From: Luteibacter pinisoli
GTDB taxonomy: Bacteria > Pseudomonadota > Gammaproteobacteria > Xanthomonadales > Rhodanobacteraceae
Direction of reading: 5' to 3'
Assembly (NCBI RefSeq): GCF_006385595.1
Contig: NZ_CP041046.1
Location: 2,666,001 to 2,730,000 of the forward strand
DNA length: 64,000 nucleotides
In this document: piece by piece, positions 32,116 to 41,333 of the stretch
How positions within the stretch are numbered: position 1 is the first letter of the stretch
How the letters are laid out: every line of letters starts with the position of its first letter
The notes under the pieces: model-generated
Databases searched by the model: none
What the model was told of the DNA's origin: nothing
What the model saw: only the letters and a program-made list of their open reading frames with translations
Program-made: the position numbers and the translations under genes

Positions 32116-34461
32116 TTAATCCTTCGGGGGCGGCGGCGCCAGCACTTCGCGGTTGCCGTTGTGCTGCGGGGCACTGACGATACCGTCCTGCTCCATCTGC
32201 TCCACAAGGCGTGCGGCGCGGTTGTAACCGATACGCAGGTGACGCTGCACACCGGAGATGGAGGCGCGGCGCGTTTCCGTCACCACGCGCACGGCGCGGT
32301 CGTACAACGCGTTATCGCTGTCGCCATCGCCGTCCGCATCCTGCGGCAGGCCGGCGTCGTTGATGATCTTGCCGTCGGAGGTGCTCTGCACTTCCTCGAG
32401 CACGCCCTCGATGTAGTTGGGCGCACCCTGCGCACGCAGCCACTCGACGACGTTATGCACCTCGTGGTCGTCCACGAAGGCGCCGTGCACGCGCTCGGGC
32501 GTGGCCGTGCCGGGCGGCAGGTAAAGCATGTCGCCGTGGCCCAGCAAGGCCTCGGCGCCCGACTGGTCCAGGATGGTGCGCGAGTCAATCTTCGACGACA
32601 CCTGGAACGCGATGCGGGTGGGGATGTTCGCCTTGATCAGGCCGGTGATCACGTCCACGGACGGACGCTGGGTGGCCAGGATCAGGTGCACACCGGCGGC
32701 GCGCGCCTTCTGCGCGAGACGAGCGATCAGTTCTTCGACCTTCTTGCCGACGATCATCATCATGTCGGCGAATTCGTCGATGATGATGACGATGTGCGGC
32801 AGCGGCTCCAGCGGCTCGGCGACCATGGACGGCATGTCCGGGTTGGCGCGGAACAGCGGATCCAGCAGCGGCTGGCCCGAGCTCTCCGCTTCCTTCACCT
32901 TCTTGTTGAAGCCGCCGAGGTTACGCACGCCCACCGCGGCCATCAGCTTGTAGCGGCGCTCCATCTCGGCGACGCACCAGCGCAGTGCGTTGGCGGCTTC
33001 CTTCATGTCCGTGACCACGGGCGCCAGCAGGTGCGGAATGCCCTCGTACACCGAGAGTTCCAGCATCTTCGGGTCGATCATGATCATGCGCACGTCTTTC
33101 GCGCTGCTCTTGTAGAGCAGGCTCAGCACCATGGCATTCACCGCAACCGACTTACCCGAACCGGTGGTACCGGCCACGAGCAGGTGGGGCATCTTGGCGA
33201 GGTCGGCCACGACGGCCTTGCCGCCGATGTCCTTGCCCAGCGCCAGCGCCAGCGGCGACTTCATCTGGTCGTAGCGCTCGGATTTGAGGATCTCCGAGAG
33301 GTAGACGATCTGCTTCTTGGTGTTGGGGATTTCCAGGCCGATGACGTTCTTGCCGGGAATCACATCCACCACGCGCACGCTGACCACGGAAAGGCCGCGC
33401 GCGATGTCCTTGTCCAGGCTGGAGACCTGGCTGCCACGCACGCCGGCGGCGGGCTCCAGCTCGAAACGGGTAATGACGGGGCCGGGGTACACGCCGGCCA
33501 CGCGGGCTTCCACGCGGAAATCGCGCAGCTTCAGCTCCACCTGGCGGGACAGCACCTCGAGGGTTTCTTCCGAATAGCCCGGGCCCTGCGGCGGGGCCTC
33601 GTCGAGCAGCGACAGCGGCGGCACTTCGCCTTCCATCGATGCCCCGGTAAACAGCGGGATCTGGTTTTCGCGGACGGCACGGTCGCTCTTGACCACCATG
33701 GGCGCGGGCGTTTCGATACGCACCGGCTCACGCCTGGCCTGCTTCACCGCCTCGGCCTTCTTCACCACCTCGCGCTCGGCGCGGGCGGAACGGGCGGCCA
33801 TCACCTCGGGGGCCTGGCGCACCTTGCCGCCAAACCAGCCGCCGGCCTTCATGACCAGCTCGCCGGTGGCGTCCATCAGCTTGAACCACGACAGGCCGGT
33901 GGCCAGCGTGATCGCGATAAGGCACACGGCCAGCAGGAGCAGCGGTGCGCCCTTGTCGCCAAACGCACGGTGCAGGCCGTGGCCTACCCACTTGCCGACG
34001 ATGCCGCCCGGGCCTTCCGGCAACACGGGGGAATCGACGTTGAGGTAGATCAGGGCCGGCGCCGTGATGAAAAAGAACACGAAGCCGATCAGCCGCAGGG
34101 AGGGTTCCCACGGCTGGACGTTGCGCTCGCCACGGTGGCGGATGACCTGGATGCCCAGGGCAAGCAGGAGCAGCGGAAAGAAGTAAGAAACGAGGCCAAA
34201 GATGTACCGCAGCAGGTTGGCGATGTTCGCGCCCACCGCGCCACCAAAATTGGTGGCGTGCTCGGCCACGCCCATGTGACCCCAGCTGGGATCCTGGTCG
34301 TTGTAGCTGAGCAGGCATACCAGCAGGTACAGGGCGAGCGGGAGCAACAGCAGGGCTCCCGCTTCGCGCAGGCGGCGCTTGAGCTCGTCGCTCAAGCCCT
34401 CCTTCTGGGCCTTGGGCTGGGCCCGGGCCGTTTTCTTTACCACTTTCGCGCTGCGCGCCAC
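32116..34461 (-). CDS. ftsK: DNA translocase FtsK
   Basis: 781 residues, GTG start. Four N-terminal membrane spans (about 30-190) anchor it at the septum. The linker is short compared with E. coli. The motor has Walker A (VAGTTGSGKSVAVNAMVLSL) and Walker B (VIIIDEFADMMM); the gamma domain (RAVRVVTETRRASISGVQRH, IGYNRAARL) would read KOPS and activate XerCD at dif. Pumps chromosome termini during division. Followed immediately by the small orphan and preceded by ald. Confidence 0.96.
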   Translation of the reverse strand: MARSAKVVKKTARAQPKAQKEGLSDELKRRLREAGALLLLPLALYLLVCLLSYNDQDPSWGHMGVAEHATNFGGAVGANIANLLRYIFGLVSYFFPLLLLALGIQVIRHRGERNVQPWEPSLRLIGFVFFFITAPALIYLNVDSPVLPEGPGGIVGKWVGHGLHRAFGDKGAPLLLLAVCLIAITLATGLSWFKLMDATGELVMKAGGWFGGKVRQAPEVMAARSARAEREVVKKAEAVKQARREPVRIETPAPMVVKSDRAVRENQIPLFTGASMEGEVPPLSLLDEAPPQGPGYSEETLEVLSRQVELKLRDFRVEARVAGVYPGPVITRFELEPAAGVRGSQVSSLDKDIARGLSVVSVRVVDVIPGKNVIGLEIPNTKKQIVYLSEILKSERYDQMKSPLALALGKDIGGKAVVADLAKMPHLLVAGTTGSGKSVAVNAMVLSLLYKSSAKDVRMIMIDPKMLELSVYEGIPHLLAPVVTDMKEAANALRWCVAEMERRYKLMAAVGVRNLGGFNKKVKEAESSGQPLLDPLFRANPDMPSMVAEPLEPLPHIVIIIDEFADMMMIVGKKVEELIARLAQKARAAGVHLILATQRPSVDVITGLIKANIPTRIAFQVSSKIDSRTILDQSGAEALLGHGDMLYLPPGTATPERVHGAFVDDHEVHNVVEWLRAQGAPNYIEGVLEEVQSTSDGKIINDAGLPQDADGDGDSDNALYDRAVRVVTETRRASISGVQRHLRIGYNRAARLVEQMEQDGIVSAPQHNGNREVLAPPPPKD

Positions 34462-34493
34462 TTAGCGAACCACCCCGGCTTCAGACCGGGGCA

Positions 34494-35558
34494 TCATGCC
34501 ATGCCCTGAAGCGCCGGGTGCACCAGCTTGCCGCCTTCGATGTTGATACCGGCGGCAAGCGGGGCGTAGTCGCGCCACTCGTTGCCCGACGCCAGGCGCT
34601 GCACGTACGGCAGGATGGCGGCCGAGATGGCGGTGGACGAGGTCTGCGGCACGGCGCCCGGCATGTTGGTCACGCAGAAATGCGTCACGCCGTGGACGTC
34701 GTAGGTCGGCTCCTTCCAGGTGGTCGGACGCGAGGTCTCGAAGCAGCCACCCTGGTCGATCGAGATGTCGACCAGCACCGAGCCCTTCTCCATGGTCTTG
34801 ACCATGGCTTCCGTGACGACGCGCGGGGCCTTGGCGGACGGGATGAGGACGGCACCGACGACGATGTCGGCCGTGCGCACTTCTTCGGCCACCGACGACT
34901 CGTACGGGTACAGGGCGGTGACGTTCGGGCCCATCGCCATCATTTCGGCGAGGCGGTCCTGGCGCTTGTCGAACACGACCACGTTGGCACCGGCCTGGGC
35001 GGCCAGGGCGGCGGCGTTGCCACCGGCGGCGCCGGCGCCCAGCACCACGACCTTGCCACGCGGGGTGGAGGCCATGCCGCCGAGCAGCTTGCCCTTGCCA
35101 CCGTTGGGCTGGTGCAGGAGGGTCGTGCCGATCTGGGTGGCGATGCGGCCGGCGATGACGGACATCGGCAGCAGCAGCGGCAGCACGCCGTTTTCGTCCA
35201 CGGACTCAAAGGCGATACCGGTCAGGCCGATGTCCAGCAGGCTCTTCGTGAGCGCCGGCTCGGCGGCCAGGTGCAGGTAGCAGAACAGCAGGTGGTGCTT
35301 CTTGAGCAGCTTGAGATCGCCCTCGATCGGCTCCTTGACCTTGACGATCAGCTCGCCTTTTTCATAAACGGCGGCAGCATCGGCCACGACGGTGACGCCC
35401 AGGGCCGAATAATCGCTATCGGCGTAGCCACTTTTCGTGCCTGCGCCGGACTGGATGAAGACCTCGTGGCCACGGCTGACCAGGTCGGCAGCGGCGGCGG
35501 GGATGAGGGCCACGCGGCCTTCAAGGGTCTTGGTTTCGGAGGGGATACCAATGCGCAT
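34494..35558 (-). CDS. ald: Alanine dehydrogenase
   Basis: 354 residues, slightly shorter than the usual 370. The N-terminal substrate domain begins MRIGIPSETKTLEGRVALIP. The Rossmann segment GKVVVLGAGAAGGNAAALAA binds NAD, with GGKGKLLGG and IDQGGCFETSRPTTW as family signatures. It catalyses L-alanine to pyruvate plus ammonia, reversibly. It reads toward ftsK (gap 32 bp) and diverges from trxB across 210 bp of promoter region. Confidence 0.93.
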   Translation of the reverse strand: MRIGIPSETKTLEGRVALIPAAAADLVSRGHEVFIQSGAGTKSGYADSDYSALGVTVVADAAAVYEKGELIVKVKEPIEGDLKLLKKHHLLFCYLHLAAEPALTKSLLDIGLTGIAFESVDENGVLPLLLPMSVIAGRIATQIGTTLLHQPNGGKGKLLGGMASTPRGKVVVLGAGAAGGNAAALAAQAGANVVVFDKRQDRLAEMMAMGPNVTALYPYESSVAEEVRTADIVVGAVLIPSAKAPRVVTEAMVKTMEKGSVLVDISIDQGGCFETSRPTTWKEPTYDVHGVTHFCVTNMPGAVPQTSSTAISAAILPYVQRLASGNEWRDYAPLAAGINIEGGKLVHPALQGMA

Positions 35559-35768
35559 CTTAAGGAAGATCCTGAAAGTACAGAATTAAGCCCCCATGTG
35601 GGGACATGGGCAGCCACCGGCAAAGCGGAATGTCTTGAATCGCACCCCCGTCTTCCCCATTCTTCCGGGTCGACGCAATCTCGCGGAACCTCGACACGGC
35701 GTTAGCTTCCTGCCGCAAGAGGCGAGCGGTACGACTGAAACAGCCGCAGCAAACCTGAAGGATTATAC

Positions 35769-36731
35769 ATGAGCACCCCCAAGCACAGCCGCCTCCTGAT
35801 CCTGGGCTCCGGCCCGGCCGGCTACACGGCCGCCGTCTATGCGGCGCGCGCCAACCTGAAGCCGACCATGGTGACCGGCCTGCAGCAGGGCGGCCAGCTG
35901 ATGACCACCACCGAGGTGGATAACTGGCCGGGTGACGAAAAGGGTGTGCAGGGCCCCGAACTGATGCGCCGCATGGCCGAGCACGCCGAGCGCTTCGAAA
36001 CCGAGATGATGTTCGACCACATCCACCAGGTGGACCTGCAGAACCGCCCGTTCCGCCTCAAGGGCGACGCCGGCGAGTACACCTGTGATGCGCTGATCAT
36101 CACCACGGGCGCCACCGCCAAGTACCTGGGCATCGCCTCCGAGGAGAAGTTCAAGGGCCGCGGCGTCTCCGCCTGCGCCACCTGCGACGGCTTCTTCTTC
36201 CGCGACCAGGACGTGGTCGTGGTCGGCGGCGGCAACACCGCCGTGGAAGAGGCGCTGTACCTGTCCAACATCGCCCGCAAGGTCTATCTCGTCCACCGCC
36301 GCGACAAGCTGCGCGCCGAAAAGATCATGCAGGACAAGGTCTTCGAGAAGGCCGCGGCCGGCAAGATCGAGCTGCTGTGGAACCACGCCATCGACGAAGT
36401 GCTGGGTGACGACTCCGGCGTGAATGGCGTGCGGGTGAAGGACGTGAACACCGGCGCCAAGCGCGATCTCGAGGTCCAGGGCTTCTTCGTGGCCATTGGC
36501 CACACCCCGAACACCGGCATCTTCGACGGCCAGCTGGAGATGAAGGACGGTTACATCCAGATCCAGTCCGGCCTGGCCGGCATGGCCACCGCGACCTCGG
36601 TCCCGGGCGTGTTCGCCGCCGGCGACGTGGCCGACCACGTCTACCGCCAGGCGATCACCTCGGCCGGCTTCGGCTGCATGGCCGCGCTGGACGCCGAGCG
36701 CTGGCTCGACCAGAACCACAAGCTCGACTGA
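35769..36731 (+). CDS. trxB: Thioredoxin reductase
   Basis: 320 residues. FAD motif LILGSGPAGYTAAVYAARAN, the redox pair in SACATCDGFFFRDQ, NADPH motif GGGNTAVEEALYLSNIA, and the second FAD motif GVFAAGDVADHVYRQAI. Reduces thioredoxin with NADPH. AGGATTATAC precedes the ATG. A perfect GC hairpin follows the stop. Confidence 0.97.
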   Translation: MSTPKHSRLLILGSGPAGYTAAVYAARANLKPTMVTGLQQGGQLMTTTEVDNWPGDEKGVQGPELMRRMAEHAERFETEMMFDHIHQVDLQNRPFRLKGDAGEYTCDALIITTGATAKYLGIASEEKFKGRGVSACATCDGFFFRDQDVVVVGGGNTAVEEALYLSNIARKVYLVHRRDKLRAEKIMQDKVFEKAAAGKIELLWNHAIDEVLGDDSGVNGVRVKDVNTGAKRDLEVQGFFVAIGHTPNTGIFDGQLEMKDGYIQIQSGLAGMATATSVPGVFAAGDVADHVYRQAITSAGFGCMAALDAERWLDQNHKLD

Positions 36732-36738
36732 CCTGAGC

Positions 36739-36770
36739 ACGGCCCCGCGCCTTCCACCGCGCGGGGCCGT
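36739..36770 (+). terminator. GC-rich hairpin after trxB
   Basis: Perfect 12-bp arms ACGGCCCCGCGC (36739-36750) and GCGCGGGGCCGT (36759-36770), 8-nt loop, no T-tract. It ends 5 bp before the next ATG and therefore covers the place where a ribosome site would be. It may terminate trxB, or hold down translation of the next gene. Confidence 0.6.
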
Positions 36771-36775
36771 CCGTC

Positions 36776-37909
36776 ATGACTGACGTCCGCTTCCTGCAGG
36801 GCCTGCGCGACATCCCCGCTGCCGACTGGGATGCGCTCATCCCGGATGGCAATCCCTTCGTGTCCCATGCGTTCCTGCACGGGATGGAAGCGAAAGGCTG
36901 CCTGCGCGAGGACTACGGCTGGGCGCCCTACCACCTGGCCATCTTCGAAAACGGCCGCCTCGTGGCCGCCGCCCCCACCTACCTGAAGGGCAACTCGCAT
37001 GGCGAGTTCGTCTTCGACTGGAGCTGGGCCGCCGCCTGGGAACGGGCCGGCGGGCAGTACTACCCCAAGATGCTCGTCGCGTCGCCCTACTCCCCGGTAC
37101 CCGGGCCGCGCCTCCTCGTGCGTGAAGGCATCGGCGCGGACGTGCTGCGCAACCAGCTCACGGCCGCCCTTGTCGACGAGGCCGAGCGGCTTGGCCTGTC
37201 GTCCATCCACGCCAACTTCCTGGCCGAAGACGACCTGGACGCCTTCGACGACCGCTGGCTGGCCCGCTCGGACTACCAGTTCCACTGGCACAACCGCGGC
37301 TACCCCGATTTCGACGCCTTCCTCGGCGCGCTCACCGCCAAGAAGCGGAAGAACATCCGCCAGGAGCGGGCCAGGGCGCATGCCGCCGGCCTCACCCTGG
37401 AGATGCGCGGTGGCGATGAGCTCTCCGACATGGACTGGCGGCAGATCCACGGCCTGTACGAGCTGACCTTCGACCTGAAGGGCAACCACGCCGCCCTCAC
37501 CGCGCGCTTCTTCCAGTACCTGGGCCGCGAACTCGGCCCGAACGTGCAGGTGGCGATGGCCCGCGACGGCGACGAGATTGTCGCCATGGCGCTGTTCCTG
37601 CGCGGCGGCGATGCCCTGTACGGCCGCTACTGGGGCGCCAGCGTGGAAATCTCCGGCCTGCATTTCGAGCTGTGCTACTACCGCGGCATCGACTATGCGA
37701 TCCGCGAAGGCATCGCCCGCTTCGAACCCGGCGCGCAAGGCGAGCACAAGCTGGCCCGCGGCTTCCTGCCCACCCTCACCCACTCGCGCCACTACATCGC
37801 CCACGACGGCTTCCGCCGCGCCGTGGCCGACGCGCTTGAACAGGAAGCCGAACACCGCGAGGCTTACCGCGCCGAACTGCTCACCCATTCGCCGTACGCG
37901 GACCGATGA
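36776..37909 (+). CDS. GNAT/FemAB-like acyltransferase (DUF482 family)
   Basis: 377 residues beginning VRFLQGLRDIPAADWDAL. It has GLSSIHANFL, GYPDFDAFLGALTAKKRKNI, GNHAALTARFFQYLG and FEPGAQGEHKLARGFLPTLT, all signatures of the peptidogalycan-biosynthesis/DUF482 N-acyltransferase-like family. The two-lobed GNAT-like fold may use aminoacyl-tRNA or acyl donors, but the substrate is unknown. Overlaps aat by 4 bp (ATGA); the pairing with another GNAT-fold aminoacyl-tRNA-dependent enzyme is suggestive. No ribosome site is visible beyond the hairpin. Confidence 0.85.
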   Translation: MTDVRFLQGLRDIPAADWDALIPDGNPFVSHAFLHGMEAKGCLREDYGWAPYHLAIFENGRLVAAAPTYLKGNSHGEFVFDWSWAAAWERAGGQYYPKMLVASPYSPVPGPRLLVREGIGADVLRNQLTAALVDEAERLGLSSIHANFLAEDDLDAFDDRWLARSDYQFHWHNRGYPDFDAFLGALTAKKRKNIRQERARAHAAGLTLEMRGGDELSDMDWRQIHGLYELTFDLKGNHAALTARFFQYLGRELGPNVQVAMARDGDEIVAMALFLRGGDALYGRYWGASVEISGLHFELCYYRGIDYAIREGIARFEPGAQGEHKLARGFLPTLTHSRHYIAHDGFRRAVADALEQEAEHREAYRAELLTHSPYADR

Positions 37910-38619
37910 TTCGCCTGCCCCAGCTCCACGCCGCCCGCCCCGGTCAGTTCCCCGACCCGGAAGGGGCGATGGTCGAACCCAACGGCCTGCTCGCCTGGGG
38001 CGGCGACCTCTCGGCCGAACGCCTGCTCGCCGCGTACTCACAGGGCGTGTTCCCGTGGTTCAACCCCGACGAGCCCATCCTGTGGTGGTCGCCCGACCCG
38101 CGCTGCGTCTTCCGCACCGACGGCGTGCACATCAGCCGCTCACTGCGTAAGCAACTGGCGACAACGCACTGGCGGCTCACCGCCGACACCTCGTTCAACC
38201 GCGTGATGCGCGCCTGCGCCGAACCACGAAACGGCCAGCCCGGTACGTGGATCGGCGACGAGATGATCGCGGCGTACCAGGAGCTGCACCGCCTCGGCCA
38301 CGCACACAGCGTGGAGGTGTGGGATCGCGGCTCACTCGTCGGCGGCATCTACGGCGTGGCCATTGGCCGGCTGTTCTGCGGCGAGTCGATGTTCAGCGCC
38401 CGCACCGGCGGCTCAAAAGTCGCCCTGGCCGGCCTCTGCCAGCTGCTGCATGGCTGGGGTTTCCCCTTGCTCGATGCACAGGTGAGCAACCCCCACCTGG
38501 TGAGCATGGGCGCGATCGACATGCCACGAAAACAGTTCGTGGCCCAGGCCCGCCGCCTCGCCGCCATGCCGGGTATCCCCGGTAGCTGGATCAAGACCCA
38601 GGTCCCGCTTCCTACGTAA
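37906..38619 (+). CDS. aat: Leucyl/phenylalanyl-tRNA-protein transferase
   Basis: 237 residues. NGLLAWGGDLSAERLLAAYS, GVFPWFNPDEPILWWSPDPR, then GVAIGRLFCGESMFSARTGG and SKVALAGL are the family's consecutive signatures. It transfers Leu or Phe from tRNA to N-terminal Arg or Lys of proteins, marking them for ClpAP through the N-end rule. Translationally coupled to the upstream acyltransferase-like gene. Confidence 0.96.
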   Translation: MIRLPQLHAARPGQFPDPEGAMVEPNGLLAWGGDLSAERLLAAYSQGVFPWFNPDEPILWWSPDPRCVFRTDGVHISRSLRKQLATTHWRLTADTSFNRVMRACAEPRNGQPGTWIGDEMIAAYQELHRLGHAHSVEVWDRGSLVGGIYGVAIGRLFCGESMFSARTGGSKVALAGLCQLLHGWGFPLLDAQVSNPHLVSMGAIDMPRKQFVAQARRLAAMPGIPGSWIKTQVPLPT

Positions 38620-38946
38620 GGGTTCATTCGCGTGGAGAATGCGTGTTTTATGCGGCTTCGCCGCCTCGCGCTCGAGGGGTTTGGGAAGCAGCGGGTGGTC
38701 AGGCCCTTGGGGCCGACATAAGCGGAGGGCCGCGTAACGCAATGATCTTTGCGACACGGGCACCTACGGCCCGGTCCGCAGGTCCGCGTCTGGCGGACCC
38801 AAGGGCCTTCCCGCTCCCGACGCCGATGTCCCGCTCGGCGCGAAAAGCGTGCGGCGGCCCCCGTAATGCGCGAAGAACCTCTTTCCAGAGGCGTCAGAGC
38901 GCGACCGCGAAGCCGAAGGCGAGCCCGGTCGAACGATCAACGAGGT
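38620..38946. other. Intergenic region without a gene
   Basis: A 327-bp region between convergent genes. A small hairpin, GCGGCTTCGCCGC (about 38651-38663), lies soon after the aat stop and could terminate it. The rest is low in structure and shows no ORF with a ribosome site. Confidence 0.4.
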
Positions 38947-40344
38947 TTAACGCGCCCGATGACCGCTCATCTCCGCGCCAGCATTCTTAGGCAACAACGC
39001 ACTAACCGGCGCAGCCAACAACGAAATAAACGTCACTACCAGAAACGCCACCGAGAAGTCCGGCAGCGCCGCATGCTCACGCCCGCCCCACACCACCGAC
39101 AGATGCAACGCCGCGGCCGCCACGCAAATCCCCAGCGACAGCATCAACTGCTGGAACGTCGTGTAAAAACTCGTCGCGCTCGAAAACCGCTCGCTCGGCA
39201 CATCCGCATACGCCACCGTGTTGTACGCGCTGAACTGCAGTGACTGGAAGAAGCCCGAGAACAGCAGCACCACGTAGATGATCCACAGCGGCCAATCCGG
39301 CCGGAACGCCGCGCACAGGGCGACGCAGACCATCGAGAACACGCCGTTCCACACCAGCGTGGCGCGGAAGCCCCAACGGCGCAGCACCGGCGCGGCGGTG
39401 GCCTTCATCAGCATGGCGCCCAGGGCCGAGACGAAGGTGATTACGCCGCTATGCGCTGCCGACAGGCCAAAGCCCAGCTGCATCATTAGCGGCAGCAGGA
39501 ACGGCACCGAACCGGCGGTGATGCGCGTGAGCGAACCGGCGATCACCGAGAGGCGGAACGTCTGGAAGCGCATCAGCGACATGTCGAGGATGGGATTCGT
39601 GATGCGCTTCGAATACCAGAGGTAGACGCCGCCCGCGACCATGCCGCCAAGGATCAGCGCCGTGGACAGGTTGAACGACTGGCCGCCGCGGCTGGCCATT
39701 TCCAGGCCAAACACCAGGCACGACAGCGACACACCCGAGAGCACGAAACCGATCCGGTCGAAGCGCACGCGCTCGGTGATGCGGATATCGGGAATGTACT
39801 TCGAGGCCAGCCACATGCCGGCCAGGCCGATCGGCACGTTGATGTAGAAGATCCAGCGCCACGACACCCAGGTGACGATGAAGCCGCCCAGCGGCGGCCC
39901 GACCACGGGACCGATCAGCGCGGGCACCAGTAGCCACGACATGGCGCTGACCAGTTCGGATTTCGGCACCGAGCGCAGCAGCACGAGGCGGCCCACCGGC
40001 ACCATCATCGCGCCGCCAATGCCCTGCAACAGGCGGGAAAGCACCAGCAGCGGCAGGTTGCTCGCCAGGCCACAGAGGATCGAGCCCACGGTGAACAGCG
40101 CGATGGCGGCACGGAAGACGTTGCGCGAGCCGTAGCGGTCGGCGATGGCGCCGCTGGCCGGGATGAACACGGCGAGGCTGAGCATGTACGAGGTCAGCGC
40201 CACGCTCATGTGCAGCGGCGAGACCTCGAAGGAGGCGGCCATGGCCGGCAACGCGGTGGCCAGGATGGTCCCGTCCAATTGCTCCATGAACATCGCACTC
40301 GCGATGATCAGGGCAACAGTGCGAAAGCCAGGGGCGGTGGTCAT
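38947..40344 (-). CDS. MFS drug exporter, DHA2 (EmrB/QacA) type
   Basis: 465 residues, about 14 hydrophobic segments by eye. Motif D1-type LDGTILATALPAMAASF near the N-terminus (MFMEQLDGTI) and motif A-type GAIADRYGSRNVFRAAIALF support the DHA2 family of proton antiporters. GPVVGPPLGGFIVTWVSWRW is motif C. Inner membrane exporter, likely for hydrophobic drugs or dyes. Its start overlaps the end of the pseudouridine synthase gene by 4 bp. Confidence 0.9.
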   Translation of the reverse strand: MTTAPGFRTVALIIASAMFMEQLDGTILATALPAMAASFEVSPLHMSVALTSYMLSLAVFIPASGAIADRYGSRNVFRAAIALFTVGSILCGLASNLPLLVLSRLLQGIGGAMMVPVGRLVLLRSVPKSELVSAMSWLLVPALIGPVVGPPLGGFIVTWVSWRWIFYINVPIGLAGMWLASKYIPDIRITERVRFDRIGFVLSGVSLSCLVFGLEMASRGGQSFNLSTALILGGMVAGGVYLWYSKRITNPILDMSLMRFQTFRLSVIAGSLTRITAGSVPFLLPLMMQLGFGLSAAHSGVITFVSALGAMLMKATAAPVLRRWGFRATLVWNGVFSMVCVALCAAFRPDWPLWIIYVVLLFSGFFQSLQFSAYNTVAYADVPSERFSSATSFYTTFQQLMLSLGICVAAAALHLSVVWGGREHAALPDFSVAFLVVTFISLLAAPVSALLPKNAGAEMSGHRAR

Positions 40345-41243
40345 CCGGGGACGTGCGGTGGGGATAACGGGATTTTAGCAGAGGCGCCCCACTCGCGCGG
40401 GCTTCTAAAGACTTGTTCATGGCCGGCGAGCGGATCGGTGAACCGCAGTTCACGTGCCAGCAGGCAAAGCGGCTCGGCGAAACCCGGCGCTTCCTCGCGC
40501 AACACGGGATAAAACACGTCCCCGGCGATGGGCGCACCGAGCGCGGCCATGTGCACGCGCAGCTGGTGCTTGCGGCCGGTGACCGGCGTCAGCCGATACA
40601 GCCATTGCGTGTCGCCGCGCGCGATCACATCGATCACGGTCCGCGCATTCGGTTCGCCGGGCACTTCCTGCATGCGGAAGAACGGCTCGCCGCGCTCAAG
40701 GCGGCTCTCGTGCATATACGGGAACGCGAGGCCCGGCAGCGGCGGCGCGAGTGCCTCATACGTCTTCTCGATGCGCCGTTCGCGAAACAGCCGCGTATAG
40801 GCGTCGCGACTGGACGGCCGCGCGGAGAACACGACCAGTCCCGCCGTCGCCCGGTCCAGCCGATGCAGCGCGACGAGGTCCGGGTTGCCGAGGCGACGGC
40901 CCAGGCGCACCGACAGCGTTTCCTCGACATACGCGCCCGCCGGCATCACCGGCAGGAAGTGCGGCTTGTCGGCGACGACCAGGTCGTCATCGACATGGAC
41001 CAGCATTTCCTCGAACGGCACGCGCGGCTCGGCGGGCACTTCGCGCCGATAGACCACGGTGGCGCCGGGGCGGAACGGCGTATCGGGTGTCAGCGTCACG
41101 TCACCCTCTTCCACCAGGCCACGCGCCATGCGGCTGGCCCAGTCGGCACGAGGGACGGTGGGAAACCGATCGCAGAGGAAGTCGAGGACGGTGGCCCAGC
41201 CATCGGGCGGCAGGACGACGCGGCTGCGTGGGAGATCGGTCAT
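40341..41243 (-). CDS. RluA-family pseudouridine synthase
   Basis: 300 residues from ATG 41243. VALHRLDRATAGLVVFSARP is the RluA catalytic motif (HRLDRxTSG type, Asp in place). TGRKHQLRVHMAALGAPIAG is the C-terminal family signature. The N-terminal part is S4-like in position but shortened. It isomerises uridine in rRNA or tRNA; the target site is not deducible. Coupled to the MFS exporter gene. Confidence 0.92.
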   Translation of the reverse strand: MTDLPRSRVVLPPDGWATVLDFLCDRFPTVPRADWASRMARGLVEEGDVTLTPDTPFRPGATVVYRREVPAEPRVPFEEMLVHVDDDLVVADKPHFLPVMPAGAYVEETLSVRLGRRLGNPDLVALHRLDRATAGLVVFSARPSSRDAYTRLFRERRIEKTYEALAPPLPGLAFPYMHESRLERGEPFFRMQEVPGEPNARTVIDVIARGDTQWLYRLTPVTGRKHQLRVHMAALGAPIAGDVFYPVLREEAPGFAEPLCLLARELRFTDPLAGHEQVFRSPREWGASAKIPLSPPHVPG

Positions 41244-41333
41244 GAGGGCTATTGTGCGCAAGACGCCGGGCGGGTCGGCGTGAGCATATACTCATCACAC
41301 GTCCCCACCTTTGCTATCGAGGCAGTCTCGCCC

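Noticed and set aside
31813..34509. 898-codon plus-strand ORF opposite ftsK
   Set aside because: Shadow of ftsK, whose motifs are unambiguous; the antisense product has no domain.
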